This document shows, in pieces, positions 11,979-26,284 of a stretch of DNA of 64,000 bases. The stretch is from Cynocephalus volans. Lineage: Eukaryota > Chordata > Mammalia > Dermoptera > Cynocephalidae. The position numbers and the translations under genes were made by a program. The stretch covers positions 43,375,095 through 43,439,094 of the forward strand of contig NC_084464.1 of the NCBI RefSeq assembly GCF_027409185.1, given 5' to 3'. Position 1 is the stretch's first letter. Each line of letters starts with the position of its first letter. The notes below the pieces were generated by a model that saw nothing but the letters and a program-made list of their open reading frames with translations, was not told where the DNA came from and ran no database searches.

Positions 11979-12985
11979 TGTCCCCATTCCTCATGAGCTT
12001 CAGATCCACCCCCCGAGGTTCTGGGCTCCAGACCTGCTGGCATCAGGCCGGGTTCCTCCAGTCCTGGACTCCCTTCACCTCTTACCCAGCCCCACTCCAC
12101 TTTGTCTCTACTTCCTCATCCTTTTCCCATCTCCAAGCCCAGTTCCTCAGTATCTCTCACCTCTCAAAGCCAGCGTCTTCACCCATGGACAATTTAGCCC
12201 ACCAGAGGACACTGGCTACGTCTGGAGAAATTTTGGTTGTCAGGACTGGAGTGAGCAAGAGGAGGAGCTGCTGGCTTCTGGCTGGGAGAGGCCAGGGACA
12301 CTGCTGAACATCTCACAGTGCACAAGTCAGCCCACACACACCTGCAACAAAATTTATCCAGCCCTAAATATCAATAATGTCAAGGTTGAGGAGGCCTTTC
12401 AGGACTTTCTCTTCCTTAAGTACAACCTCCTTAGAACTCCAGCAAAGATGAGAGACAAAGACACTGAGAGACACCTGAAAGGCATGTGTGGTTCCAGCCC
12501 AGCCACCACTGCCCTCTGGAGCTCTAAAACTCTGCCTGAGTGCTGAGGCTCTTAACCTGGGGTCCAGGAGCCCACCTACAATGACTGTATGAAAAATTGA
12601 TGCTACATGCACATGTGACTTTATTGCAGGAGATTGGACATTGATATTCACCAGATCAACAAGGGGTCCAAGACACTTCCACCCACTCCCCAATAGGCTA
12701 TGATCCTCTGCATTAGGGAGAGGTAGAGACTGAGGGAGGCTCTAACTCCAGATCTCCTACCCTCCTAGTGAAGTGTTGAAAAGAAGTGCAGGGTTGTCCA
12801 TCCCCTCTGGTGACCAGGCAGGGAAGCAGAGAGTCCATGGATGTCAAGTTCCATCAAGGAAATACCATTATGGCAAAATCTCCATGTCAGGTTTCTAAGC
12901 CCCAGGCAGCAGCTCAATTAGGAACAACATCAAAAAACCAAAATCCTAGCTCAGGTGCAATCACTGCAGTTGGCTGTAGGGCTTT
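11979..12985. repeat. Copy B of the ~1-kb duplicated unit
   Basis: Diverged counterpart of 6860-7795 (see there). It has no SINE inside and differs by many substitutions and small indels, so the duplication is old. No domain or splice pattern was recognised. Confidence 0.6.
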
Positions 12986-13559
12986 GTGGAAGCTGTAGTT
13001 ACAGAGAAGGACAAGTGAACTTAGGGCTGCAGCAGAAAAACCACTACATCGTGGGGGCCACTGAAAGGACCCTCTCCCTTCAGCAATGCATGTGAGGCCA
13101 CTTCTCGAGGAAGAAGTAGAATCTCCTTGGATTCTTAAGATTACCTGACTCGTTGACTTTGTAAATATCAACTTCTTTTTGAAAAACTTGCCATTAATTT
13201 TTTCACTCTAAGTACAAATTTTTGACCTGTTCTTGGAGTAAGAAACAAGGGACTGTCCATATGAGCTATTGCCCAACCTGTGGCTCTCTGATGCCATAAG
13301 TAAGAGACTGTGAGCCAAGAAAATTCATAGCAAGGTAAACAGTCAACTCTCCATTTGCAAATGTTTCCGCTTGTCTAGTAATGTTCTAGCTTTTTGCCAG
13401 TCTTAACATGTTAAAATTTATAATTTTACTTGAAGTTGATTTTATAAAAAATCATGTATTTTTATTTCTGTTGTGTTTTTCACTGTAAGCCTCCTCAAGA
13501 CAACTGTGGAGTAAAGATATATGGGTAAGCGTGTGGTACTATTATGTATTAGTGCTCAC

Positions 13560-14780
13560 AGCATACTGAAAATGTTTCAACACTTCAACAAATGGTGCTG
13601 GGAAACCTGGATATCCATGTGCAAAACAATGATGTTGGATCCTTATCTTACACCATATTCAAGAGTTAACTGAGAATTGATCCAAGCACTAAACTTAGGA
13701 GCTAAAATTTTTAAAATCTGAGAATACAACTTTGGGGAAAATCTTATGAACATTGAATTTGTCAGTGATTTTTTGGTAGGATGAGCAAAAGCACAGGCAA
13801 CAAAAAACCTGATAAATCAGATTTCATCAAAATTTAAAACCTTTTGTGCAGCAAACTATTAAGAGAGAAACAAAAATGCACAGAAAGGGAGAAAATATTT
13901 CCCAATCATATTTGTGATAAAGGATTAACATCCAGAATTCACAAAAAACTATAACCCAACAACAAGAATAACAAAAACGTTCAATAATGGGTAGAAGACA
14001 TAAATAGACTTTTCTTTGAAGAAGATAGACAAATGGCCAATAAGCACAAGAAAAGATGCTCAACTTCACTAGTCCAAGTGTTGGTGAGAATGTGAAGAGG
14101 TTGGAATCCTTGTGCACTGCTGGTGGGAACGCACAATGGGGCAGCCACTGTGGAAGACAGTGTGGTGGGTTCTCCAGAAACTAAAATTAATATTACCATA
14201 AGATCCAGCAGTTCCACTTCTAGGCATATACCCAAAGAATTGACAGCAGATACTCAAACAATTATTTGTACAATCACACTCATAGCAGCATTATTCCCAA
14301 TAGCAGAAGGTGGAAGCAGCCCAAGTTTCCATCTATGCATGAATGGATGAGCTAAATGTGTGAATAATATATATATACACACACACACATATACACACAC
14401 ACACATTATTCAGTCTATAAAATGAATGAAATTCTGACATGTGCTTGACATGGATGAAACTTGAAAACATTATGATAAGTGAAATAACCCAGAAACAAAA
14501 GGGCAAATATATGAGTTCACTTACATGAGGAGTAGAATAGGCAAATTCATAGAAACAGTAAGTAGATTAGAGGTTACCAAGGGCTGGGGGTAGGGAGGAA
14601 TGGGCAGTTATGGGTTAATGGATACAGAGTTTCTGTCTGGGATGATGAAAAAGTTCTGCAAAGGGATATTTGTGATGGTTGCTCATCCTTGTAAATGTGT
14701 TTAATGCGGCTGAATTGTAAGCTGAAAAATGGTTACAGGAAATATTGTGTTATGTTTTACCACAAGGTAAAATAATATAT
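13560..14780 (+). repeat. L1 3' fragment with AC/AT microsatellite
   Basis: Plus-strand L1 ORF2 C-terminal region and 3'UTR (typical at 13590-13640, 14030-14230 and 14410-14560). A dinucleotide run of TA then CA repeats occupies 14369-14405. All frames are broken. Confidence 0.75.
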
Positions 14781-14799
14781 CGACATGAAATCCACTCAC

Positions 14800-15510
14800 T
14801 TGTCACACCTCTACTGCCTCCATCCCAGAGCCGTCCCCTTCACCACACTGACCTGAAGGGCTTTCCAGCTGGGCTCCCTGCTGACTCCATGCCCTGCTGT
14901 CCACTACCCACATGACAGGCACAGGGATCCTTTCAAGTGTGAACTGGAACATATCCTCACCTCCACATCCCATAAACACTGCAGCGTCTTCCCTACTTAG
15001 GCAGGATGAAATCCCAGCCCTCACCATTTCTTACAAGCCCCTCGTGATGGCCCCTCTGACCATTCTGTCCTCACCTACCACTCTCAGCCCAGCTCACTGG
15101 TCTCCGCTGACACCAGCCTCTCATCACTGCTCAGTCCAGCCTCAGGCCCTGCCCTGCTGTGCACCTCCTCCCAGGGATGCACACGGCTTGCCCCTCACAC
15201 CATTCAGGTCTCTGCTCAAATATCCAGTGGTCAAGTCCTCAGACACATCTTGTCCAATGATCTTGTCTAAATTTTATTCCCTGCCATTCCCACCAGCTCC
15301 AATCTTCTAGCCCAGGAATACTTTTCTCCACATCAATTATTGCTGGTATTAGAATAATTGCTTTATTTGTTTTCTGTCTTGTCACTGAAATATATGTTCC
15401 TGAGGCAGGACCTTGTCTACTTGTCACCACTTGTACCCCCAGCATCTAGAACAGTCCCAGTACAGATTAGTGGCAAATAAAAATGGGTTGAGTGAGTGAA
15501 TGACTGTAAG
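14800..15510 (+). repeat. L2-like LINE fragment
   Basis: The plus strand shows the pyrimidine-rich body and characteristic 3' end of an L2 element: a region about fast turnover of CACC/CTCC words, then CCCCAGCATCTAGAACAGTC and a GTGAGTGAATGA end. Highly diverged, no coding potential. Confidence 0.6.
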
Positions 15511-15519
15511 TCAGCACAG

Positions 15520-18500
15520 TGCTTTAGAGAAGCAATTTGATAACATACATTAGGAGCCTCAGAAATGTTCACGCCTTTTGACCTAATCATCCTGTTAGAG
15601 GAACCGATGATTTTAAAACCAAATTCAGGATATACAAGTATCTTTAGGTGTAAGGATAATTATCAACATTATTGACAATGATGAAAAAGATACAAAAGAG
15701 GAGTGATTATGTCCTTGTTTTAGAAATAGTATACAGCAGGTAAGAGCAGTGTTCAAGAAGAGTTTATAGTATCATACAAAGTTGCTTATTCATAATAATA
15801 CAGTTTGCAAAAGCAAGATTCAAAATAATGCATAGTGTATGACCACAGCCATGTGCTCCTGAATAGACACACTCACATGGAAAATAACTGGGGAGTCAGG
15901 GCAGCTGCAAAGCAAAGCTCCAGGGCCCTTCACGCTGAAGTTCATGCAGATCTGCCTGTCAAAGTTGAACCAGGATCCTCCAGTGGAGACAAAGGGTAAT
16001 CTTCCATCTTTCTGCTTCATATGTTTTTCATATTTCTGTGATTGAATAGATCTTAGTTTCTAATACCATAAAATGGCTATGGTGAAGTTTTAAAATATAT
16101 GAAATAAATTTTAATTTAAGAAAGTGTACATCTCCTTTCTCAACTTACCTTGAGGCAAAATCTCTCCTCTGGACTCCACAGGGCAGAAATCTATCTTAAT
16201 GGCTCCTTGAGAAAGAAGGAATTAACGTTTCCTTGTAGGTGTTGGCTGAGCAGTAAGGCGACACTGAGAATGCCATCAATTTATGATTACCAATTGTGAT
16301 ACGTATATGTGACAACCAGCACCTGAAAGAGTGAGATTCTTCCATTTTCACAGCCTGAGATCTGAGTCCCTGAGATTCTGAATGGCCTGGATTCTCCAGA
16401 AATATTGCTCTTGAGACATAAAGGGCACTTGATCTCCTGTGATGCCCACCTGGCCATGAGCCACATCAACAGAGGCTCTACAACAGTGGGAAGAGCAACT
16501 CCAAGGTCAGAGCCCAGGGACATTCACATTGTTCAAAGGTCCACACCCTGGGTGCAGAAGGGGGCCCAGGTGAGAGTCCAGCTCCTGTCTTCAGCTGTGG
16601 CTGGTGTATGGGTGCATGGGTCAGCCACTGAGTGTGGGTCCTGGCATTCCTGAAGCTATCTTTACTTTCTCTCCTGAAGACCCCACCCCTGCACATACCA
16701 AGGCACTATATTCCTTGTGAGCAGGCTTCTCTTTAGAAATACAAACATCACTTCTCTAATCTGAGGTCCAGCCATTGTCACTCCTACTGGCATCAGAACT
16801 GGATAATCTGGTTCCACTGAAATTAGCCACTGAGCATTTGGAGCCAAGGCAGGAAGTCATTTTGGGTGTGGACTTGGCTGATCTGGAAGGGGTCCTGAAA
16901 GGTGGTGTTTTACTACATGGCTCTGGGGAGCACAGGGAAGTGCCTGGTGAAAGGAGAACCAGGCCAGATGGGAAGGTCCCAAAAGCGCTTCAGTGGTTCT
17001 GTGTGTGGCTCAGTAAAGGGACTTGGAAAATCTTCTCCCGGCCACTCCTGGCTTGTGATTTCCCTTCCACTTCCCTGTCTGCTAGGCCATGGCAGACAAT
17101 CCTTCATTTGGTAAACATTTGTTAAATACCTACTGTGCACTGGTCATTGTCTTTAGGAGGAGCTGGGGCTAAAGTAAAAGGAACCAGACTCTTCTTGCCC
17201 TGGAGGGTGGCTCAGTCTTGCTCAGACATGGATCATAAGGACATCATAGCACAGATGATAAGTGCCACATGCACACTTGCTCCATCCACATATATGTGGA
17301 CCATCAGTTCTGACCAAGCAGTCACAAAACCTCATAAAAGAGACAACATGTGACCAAGTTTTGAGGTATAAGTAGGAGCCCAGTGGGCACCCAGGACAAG
17401 ATAGAACTGCTCAGAATCCAGGATGTGAGTTTCTTTCCCTGGGCCAGGTCAGAACACAGATCAAGCTGTTTGAGGAGCTTGACTCTTCCTGCCAAGAGAC
17501 TGTGTCCCACAAGTGACTGTTCAGAAAACATATCTGCTCAATAGTGAGACTTGAGAAAGCCTGATGGGAAGAGGGAGATTCTCCTGGGGGCTTCTTAAAG
17601 TGCAGAGTCTCTGATCAGGGGGTCTGGGCAGGGCCTGCAATTGCATTTCTAGCAAGTCCAGGTGACACCAGTACTGCTGGTCCCAGGACCACACTCTGAG
17701 AAGCACTGCCTTAGCCCATCTGGTTTGGTTCCTAATATCAGAAGAGGGCTGTGAGGCAGAGGTATAGGACAAGCTAGACCACACCCAGCCCATCCTAGAG
17801 ACCCACCCAAGGCTGCAGTGATTGACTTCCTTGGGGTCCCAGAAATAGCAGACACCAGGGAGGGATTGGGTGTGGGGTCAGAGGGTGATCAAGAGCAGCG
17901 CTTACACAGAGCACCCGGGGTCCTGATGCTCCACAGACCTGCTCCTGCACCCTCAAGTTCCTCCCTCCCCTCATGACATGGACCTCCAGGCCTGGCTCTA
18001 CTGCCCCTCGCTGTTTAGGGCCTATGGTGTCATTGCAGGAGCTCTGAGCTACTTTCTGATCTAGAGATAGGGTGTCAGAGTCTGACAAGTGTGAGCAAAC
18101 TTATAGGGAAAACAGAATGGGCTCTTAATGAGGACCCTGACAATTTGACAAATGGCTTCAGTTGTATGTCCTAGAGGAGAACTACCAAATTAGGGTTTTT
18201 TTCTTTCATTTTTCCCCCTAAATATCACATCCTTGAGTCCAGAAGGACACTAGAGGGTGTCTGGAGGTCATACAAGTTAGTGGGATTGTGATCAGACCAC
18301 CGCGAATCCCTTGTAGACTGGGCTTTCCCACTCACAACAAAATTTGGTCAAAATTTCTTCACCAGAGAAATTGCATTTGTTAATCAGGCCCTAACTTTGC
18401 CTTTTAATGAATGAAAAACAGATATATAAGAAAGATAATGCGTTTAAAAAGAAAACAATGCCATGAATTAAAATGACAGTAAATGTCCTGTTTAAGGAAT

Positions 18501-21000
18501 GATATGATTTTTAGAAATTTTGTTTGTATCTTAATGAAAGTGAATTATTTCTATCACAGCTTTTAAAAAGATTTTCATTTGGAGTGTTATGGTTTTGTTT
18601 GTTTTGTCTCTCTTGGAATTATCTTTTGAGTCATGTTTGACTTGGCTCAAAAGTCTCTCACTCCTGCCCCACCCCTGACAGGAAACCACTGGTATCAGTT
18701 TCTTGCTTACCCTTCCAGAGATGTTTATGCCTATGTCAGAAAGTATGAATATGCATGTGTGTATTCTTTCACCCTTTTCCCACATATTTCAGCAGCCCAC
18801 ACATGCTCTCCTGCACCTGCCTTTTCCCCCTTAACAATGAATCATGGACACCATCCCATGAGGGAAGAACTTCCCTCTCCCTGAGAAATAAGTAACTGTT
18901 AGGTGAGAGGGAATTCCTGTTCAGGGACTTTGTGGACTGTGCTGCTGTGGAGGGAGGGGGTGTGAGGAAAGGAGCCCTGAGGTCTGGATGGAGGGGTGGG
19001 CAGGAGCCAGGAGCTGAGAGGTAGAACTGGGCACAGAGCTCCAGGGCAGGCAGGTGCAGGGTGGCATTGAGGGGATGTCCACCCCCCAGTACAAGTCTCC
19101 CTCACTCCCTCCACCCTCACCCTGGGTTCCACTTACCCTGGGGATGACCTCATCTTCCCACTGCCCGTGGAGCTGGTCTGCTCTTCCTTGCTGGCCTTGG
19201 GGTTCTGGGAGCAGCACTCCCAGGGGCCCTGGGGTGCCAGGGTCACGAGGGCGGAAGAAGGTGAAGACAACAGCACTGAGAGAGCCCAGGCAGAGGGAGG
19301 AGCATGGTGGGTAGGAAGGGAGCTGTCTGAGCGACCAGTTGCCTCCAGGAACTGGCTCTCTCCAGTCTTGGCCCCACTTCAGTGCCAGCCCTACCCAGAC
19401 CCCTGCCCCTGCCCCGTTCTGCTGCCCACAACTCCAGCCCAGCATGGCCCAGACATAGTCCTGCTCCTGAGGGTAAAAATGTTCCTTCCAGTATAGGCAG
19501 AACTTGCTTTGTAATGCTGGTGCCCATAATTCCACAGGTCATGTGTGTGTTTTTCTTAACACTTTGTCTTTTTTCTCTTATTCCCCTCAAGTCCTTAATG
19601 TAAGAATTACATCAGTGGTTTGCAGATGAGGAATCTGACCCAGGCGATTCCATGCAGCACTCACTTATTGCACCAGTACCTATCAGGGCCAGCTCTGGGC
19701 CAGATGAGCTCATGGCTCCACAACTGTTGGTGAAATAACCTGGAAGGTTCATGCTCAGGTCCACATGACTCAAAAGCTCACACTGACATGGCTCAGGTGC
19801 TGACTGCCCCTCTACTTCCCTTTTCTCTCTTCTTGCTGACCCAGGATGACCATTTGTCTCGACCCTGTTTTGCACGGCATGTTGTAGGGGTTGGCCTTCT
19901 CAGGTAGGTCTGGGCACTTCTGCATCACTTGTAACTTTGGCTCCTAACAGTATGACATTGGCACAGGTGTCAAGCTATGTTGAAGTAGCCAGTCCTCCCT
20001 CCATACTTCCTAACTGGAGCAAAATCCCTGTCCACACACAGTAGGTATGTGAACTTTGTGTACAGATGTCGGGATCCTGCATTGTGTTCTGCAGTGGTAT
20101 CCTGTTGGGGCTGGAGGCCACAATCACAGCCCTGTGGGCAGAGGTGTCTCAGAAGGAAGTGGATAGTCCAAGTTATGATCATCAGGGGAAAGGAAAGTCC
20201 TCAGGCAGAAGAACATGCCTCAGGAGGCAGGATTGCTGGAGAGTGGACAGCTGCTAACCAACTCACTGCCTTACGGACATCACCTTGGATTGAGAGGAAA
20301 GATGGCCTCTGCCATGGCATAGGGGATCAGGAACCAGGCAGGGAGGCCTTCCTAGAGGTCAGTGTTTCTCAAATGTGGGGGCTGAGCACCTTATGATGAG
20401 GCCAAAGACCTCACATTCCCCATTATCTGACTGTTCCCACATTTCAGTGGAAAAAGAACCAAAAACCTCTAAGAGTTTTAAGGGGAGAGGAGCTTTCCCC
20501 CATGTCCCTTAGTGATGGAGTTAGGCATGACTCATATTAGAGTTGGAGTGTGTCACACGACTTAATGTCTTAATTATTGGGACATAAGAGGCCAAAACTA
20601 CTGTTACATGTATATGAAACTATCCAGTATGAGTTTAAACAACCCATGACCAACTAACATTGGAGTTGTAAATTGAATGCAAGATTACCAGCTATTGAGA
20701 AAAAACCAAACAATGACAAATGAAACTTGTGCTAGAAAATCTGAATGATACACTGATAACAAAGTAGGCTTCCTGAAAACTAGACATTTCATCCCTTCAA
20801 GTGTTCTGCTGTAGGGTAGGAACTCCAAAATGGACTAACCCCAATAATTTACAGTAGGTAGTCCTAAACCATAAATTGAAATAGATCTGTGGATTTTGGC
20901 TTTGTTCATGTGTGAGAACTGAAGAAAGTACCAGACTTTGGGTCAGTTCAAATCTGTTGGATGAGCTGTGGATCTCATAATCATAGAAATGTAGGAATGG
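15520..21000. other. Gene-free intergenic stretch
   Basis: Long open frames on both strands at 18900-19590 arise from GC-rich composition, and I see no domain. Around 17590-17710 and 20330-20400 there are MER5-like hAT transposon remnants (ending near CTCTGAGAAGCACTGCC). Around 17095-17150 there is a short L2/MIR-like end. Nothing else identified. Confidence 0.4.
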
Positions 21001-21009
21001 AGATAAATA

Positions 21010-21580
21010 TACAAAACCTGGATGTGATGCTAATTTTAGGTGTTAAATTGACTGGATGAAGTAATACCTAGGAACTTGGTAATGCATTTTGGGGTGTGTC
21101 TGTGAGGCTGTTTCCAGAGATGAGCATGTGAGCCTGGATGGAATAGGTGGGGGAAGATCTGTCTTCAATGTGGGTGGGCACGATCCAATCTACTGGAGGC
21201 CTGGAGAGAATAAAAACAGAAAAAGGCAAATATATCCATCTACCTTCTGGAGCTGGCACACGCTGTTACTCTCCTGTCCTCGGACAACAACTCCTGGCTC
21301 CCCAGCCTTTGGACTCCACAACTTGCACCAGTGGCACCCCAGGTTCTCAGACCTTTGCTCTCACAATGAGAGTTACACCATTAGCTTCCCTGATTCTGAT
21401 GCTTTAGAACTTGGACTGAGCTGTGCTTCCAGCATCCCAGGATCTCTAGTTTGCAGACTGTCATGCAGCTTCTCAGCCTACAGAGAATCATGAGCCAATT
21501 CCCCTTAAATCCCCTTTTATATATCTATGTACATATCCTATTGGTTCTCTCTCTCTGGAGAATCCTGACTAATACACTAG
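21010..21580 (+). repeat. Solo LTR-like fragment (MLT/MER type)
   Basis: The stretch ends CTCTCTGGAGAATCCTGACTAATAC, the usual terminal segment of an old mammalian LTR family, and has the T/G-rich start and CA-rich middle expected of it. The exact family cannot be assigned by eye. Confidence 0.5.
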
Positions 21581-22029
21581 GTTACCTAATTTTACGTTAA
21601 AATTTTATATTAGAAAATATACCTGTATTTTTTTTACTTTTTGTAATTCTTGAGTCTCTAACAGAGTCTTAATTGTGAGAATTATGGCCTGGCTTCTGCC
21701 GGTGGCCTGTCATCAGCCAGGGAGAAGCAGGGGATTATGGGAAACATCCACAAGGTCAAGGGGCTGCATGGCCCCTTGATGCTACTATGCGGATGGCGCG
21801 TTCACTATCGCATCCTACCCAGCAGGTTGGCAGGAATGGGGTGACTGATATGAATCATTGTAGCATTCATGCAAATCGCTTATGGACATGGGGACTTGGG
21901 AATATTAATGTCCACCATTACGTTAATGTGAGAGCTTACTAAGTGTCAGAGACCCTGCTGGGCACTTTTGTTCCTGTCTCAGATGATATTCACAGCAACC
22001 TTTCAAGAAAGCTCTTTTCATTTCACTTT

Positions 22030-22151
22030 TCTTGTATGTGGATGTCCAGTCATTCCAGCACCATTTGTTGAAAAGACTATTGTTTCTTCATTGTATTGCT
22101 TCTGTTAAAAACGAGTTGACTACATATATGTGCGTTTATTTCTGGACTTTC
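22030..22151 (-). repeat. Old L1 fragment, left part of the split host element
   Basis: Diverged minus-strand L1 ORF2 sequence that resumes at 28036 after the younger L1. It supplies the insertion site and the left copy of the target-site duplication at 22138-22151. Confidence 0.7.
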
Positions 22152-22433
22152 TTTTTTATTATTATTATATTTTATCAATATACAATGTAGGTGATATTTG
22201 TGTCCCTTTACTTATTCCTCCCTCCCCGCTCTGTCTTCCCCCTCCCGTCCATCAACATCATATCTGTTCGCTTGTCTTAACCAGTTCAAGGAATTGTGAT
22301 GGTTGTGTCTTCTTCCCCCCTCCCCCACCTTTTGTTTGTGTATTTATTTATTTATTTTTAGCTCCCCAAAACAAGTGAGAACATGTGGTATTTCTCTTTC
22401 TGGGCCTGACTTATTTCACTTAATATAATTTTT

Positions 22434-22533
22434 TCTTTTTCTTTTTTTGTCTTTTTGTGAGATCCGAACCCGCGGCGGGAACGCCACTGCGCTCCCAAGC
22501 GCCACACTCTCCCGAGTGCGCCACGGGGCGGCC
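22434..22533 (-). repeat. SINE monomer inserted in the L1 3'UTR
   Basis: Minus-strand tRNA-like unit with a T-rich (tail) left end and a GGGGCGGCCC right end. The host sequence CACTTAATATAATTTTT is present on both sides (22417-22433 and 22534-22550), a clean target-site duplication. It is CpG-rich and little decayed, which suggests a fairly young insertion. Confidence 0.9.
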
Positions 22534-22899
22534 CACTTAATATAATTTTTCTAAGTCCATCCATGTTGCTGTGAATGGTAGTATTTCATTCTGTTTCATA
22601 GCACAGTAGAATGCCATTGGGTAGATATCCCACATTTTCCGTATCCACTCATCTGATGATGGACATCTGGGCTGGTTCCAACTCTAGGCTATTGTAAATA
22701 GTGCTGCAATAAACATTGGAGTACAGGTATCACTTTGACATGATGATTTCCATTCCTCTGGGTATATTCCCTCCAGTGGAATAGGTGGGTCATATGGTAG
22801 CTCTATCTGTAATTGTTTGAGGAACCTCCAGACCATTTTCCATAAAGGCTGCACCATTTTGCAGTCCCACCAGCAGTGTAGGAGGGTTCCTTTTTTTCC

Positions 22900-25800
22900 A
22901 TAACCTCACCAACATTTATCATTCTCAGTCTTTTGAATGTTAGCCACCCTAACTGGAGTGAGATGGTATCTCACTGTGGTTTTGATTTGCATTTCCCAAA
23001 TGCTATGTGATGTTGAGAATTTTTTCATGTGTCTGTTGGCCATTTGTATATCTTCCTTTGAGAAATGTCTATTCAGCTCCTTTGCCCATTTTTTAATTGG
23101 GTTACTTGTTTTTTTGCTGTAAAGTTGTTTGAGTTCCTTGTATATTATGGATATTAAGCCTTTGTCAGATGTATATTTTGAAAATATTTTCTCCCACTCT
23201 GTTGGTTGTCTTTTCACTCTCTTAATTGTTTCTTTTGCTGTGCAGATGCTTGATAAGTTTGATATAATCCCATTTGTTTATTTTTCCTTTGGTTGCCCAT
23301 GCTTTTGGGGTCATATTCATGAATTCTGCACTGAATCCTACTTCCTAGAGTGTTTCCCCTATGTTTTCTTTAAGGAGTTGTATTGCTTCAGGGTGTATAT
23401 TTAATTCTTCAATCCATTTTGAGTTGATTTTAGTATATGGTGAGAGGTATGGGTCTAGTTTTATTCTCCTGCATATAGATATCCAGTTTTCCCAGCCCAT
23501 TTGCTGAAGAGGCTGTCTCTTCCCCAGTGTGTAGACTTGGTGCCTTTGTCAAAGATCAGATGTCTATAGGTATATGGGTTGATTTCTGGATTCTCTATTC
23601 TATTCCATTGATCTGTGTGTCTGTTTTTATGGCAGTACCATGCTGTTTTGGTTATTATACCTTTGCAGTGTAGTTTAAGCCAGGTAGTGTTATGCCTCCA
23701 GCTTCACTTTTTTTTTTTTCTCAGAATTTCTTTGGCTATTTGTATTCTTCTGTTTTTCCATATAAATGTTAGGATTGTTTTTTCCACTTCAGAGAAGAAT
23801 GTCACTGTAATTTTGATGGATATTGCATTGAACTTGTAGATCACTTTGGGTAGTATGGACATTTTCACAATGTTAACTCTTCTGATCCAAGAGCATGGGA
23901 TGTCTTTCCATCTTCTTGTGTCCTCTTTAATTTCTCTTAACAGTGGTTTGTAGTTCTTATTGTAGAGATTTTTCACATCCTCGGTTAACTTTATTCCTAT
24001 GTTTGTTTGTTTTTGGTTTTGGTTTTTTGGGGTTTTTTTTTTTTTGGTGGCTATTGTAAATGGGCTAGATTTCTTGATTTCTTTTTCTGCATGTTCACTT
24101 GTGGAGTATAGAAATGCTACTGATTTTTGGGTGTTGATTTTGTATCCTGAAATATTGCTGAAATCATTTATCAACTGTAGGAGTTTCTTTGTAGAGGCTT
24201 TAGGCTGTTCAATATACAGGATTACATCGTCTACAAACAGGGGCAGTTAGACTTCATCTTTTCCAATCTGGATGCCCTTTATTTCCTTCTCTCCTCTGAT
24301 TGCTCTGGCTAGTTCTTCCAACATTGTGCTGAATAGGAGTGGTGAGAGTGAGCATCCTTGTCTAGTTCCTGTTCTTAAGGGAAAAGCAATGGACATATGA
24401 TATATGGCTTTCATTATGTTGAGATACTTTCCATCTATGCCTAACTTGTAGAGAGTCTTTATCATGAATGAATGTTGAATTTTTTCAAATGCTTTTTCAG
24501 CATCTATTGAGTTGATCATCTTGTCATTGATTTTACTGATGTGGTGTATCACATTTATTGATTTGCATATATTGAACCAACCTTGCATCCCCGGGATGAA
24601 TCCCACTTGATCATGGTATAGAATTTTGTGTATGTGTTGCAGTATTCTGTTAGCTAGTATTTTATTTTGAATTTTTGCATCTATATTCACCAAGGATATT
24701 GGCCAGTAGTTTTCTTTTTTTGTTGTATCTTTGTCTGGTTTTAGTATCGGGGTGTTGTTTGCTTCATAGAATGAGTTTGGGAGAATGGCCTCTGTTTCAA
24801 TCTTTTGGAATCATTTGTAGAGAACTGGTATCAATTCTTCTTTGAAGGTTTGGTAGAATTCTGCAGTGGACCCATCTGGTCCTGTGCTTTTCTTTGTTGG
24901 GATCCTTCTGATAACAGCTTCAATCTCTTTTATTGTTATTGGTCTGTTCAGATTTTCTACATCTTCTTGACTCAGATTTGTAGTTTGTGTGTGTCCAGAA
25001 ATTTATCAATTTCCTCCAGATTTTCAAATTTGTTGGCATATCATTGTTTATAGTAGTCTCTAATGATTTCTTGTATTTCTGCAGTATCAGTTTGAATATC
25101 ACCCTTTTCATTTTTATATTTGGGTCTTCTCTCTTTTTTTTTTTGTTTTTAGTTAGCTTTGCAAATGGTTTGTCAATTATATTTATCTTTTCAAAAAAAC
25201 TTTTTGTTTCATTGATCTTTTGTATCATTTTTTGGGCTTCTATTTCATTAAATTTTGCTCTGATCTGAATGACTTCTTTCCGTCTACTTATTTTGGGTTT
25301 GGCTTCTTCTTGTTTTTCTAATTCTTTAAGGTGAAATATTAGGTTGTTTACTTGCCCTCTTTCCATTCTTCTGAAGTAAGCATTTAATGCGATAAATAAC
25401 CACCTTAGTACTGCTTTTGCAGTATCCCACAGGATTTGGTATGATGTATCTTTATTTTCATTAGTTTCAATAAATTTTTTGATTTCCTGTTTAATTTCTT
25501 CTTGGACCCATATGTCATTAAGTAGAATGCTGTTTAATTTCCATGTGTTTGTATAGTTTCCAGAGTTTCATTTGTTATTGATTTCTAATTTTAATCCACT
25601 GTGGTCTGAAAAAACACATGAAATAATTCCAATTTTATTGAATTTGTTGAGAATCTATTTGTGACCTAACAGGTGATCTATCCTGAAGAATGTTCCATGT
25701 GCTGATGAGAAGAATGAATATTCTGAGGTTGCTGGATGGAATTTCTGTAGATATCTGCCAAGTCCAATTGATCTAAAGTGTTGTTTAGATCTTGTGTTTC

Positions 25801-26284
25801 TCTGCTGATTCTTTGCCTAGATAATCTGTCCAATATTGAGAGTGGGGTGTTCAGGTCCCCTTCTATTATGGTATTAGTGTCTATCTCATTCTTCAGGTCT
25901 AATACTGTTTGCTTTATAAATCTGGCTGCTCCAACGTTGGGTGTGTTATATTTATGATTGTTATGTCTTCTTGATAGATAAATCCTTTTATCATTTTATA
26001 GTGGCCTTATCAGTTTTTATGGTTTTAGGTTTAAAGTCTATTTTATCTGATATAAGAATAGCTACTCTGTCTCATTTTTCATTTCTATTTGCATGGTATA
26101 TCTTTTTGCATCCTTTCACTCTTACTCTGTGTGTGTCTTTACAGGTGAGGTGACTCTCTTGGAGGCAGCATATAGTTGGGTTCACCTTTTTAATCCAGTC
26201 AGTCAGTCTGTGTCTTTTGAGTGGGGAATTTAATCCTTTTACATTAAGAGTTGTTATTGAAAGGTGTTGATTTGCTCCTAGCAT
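22900..26284 (-). pseudogene. L1 ORF2 (endonuclease / reverse transcriptase), broken
   Basis: The minus strand begins at about 26284 with the apurinic-type endonuclease N-terminus (a conserved NVKGLNSPLKRHR-like segment and QESHL motif within the first 50 residues). It continues through the linker (25366-24920), reverse transcriptase (24693-24247, with the [12 protein letters not shown]-like motif) and C-terminal part (24174-23704, 23217-22906). Each piece is separated by stop codons or frameshifts. The normal product nicks DNA and copies L1 RNA at the nick. No single polypeptide is possible here. Confidence 0.85.

Noticed and set aside
18921-19590. Long open frames on both strands (up to 204 codons)
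   Set aside because: GC-rich and proline-rich with no domain, overlapping frames on both strands, and no splice or start context. A faint resemblance to a class I-like tail segment was too short to keep.
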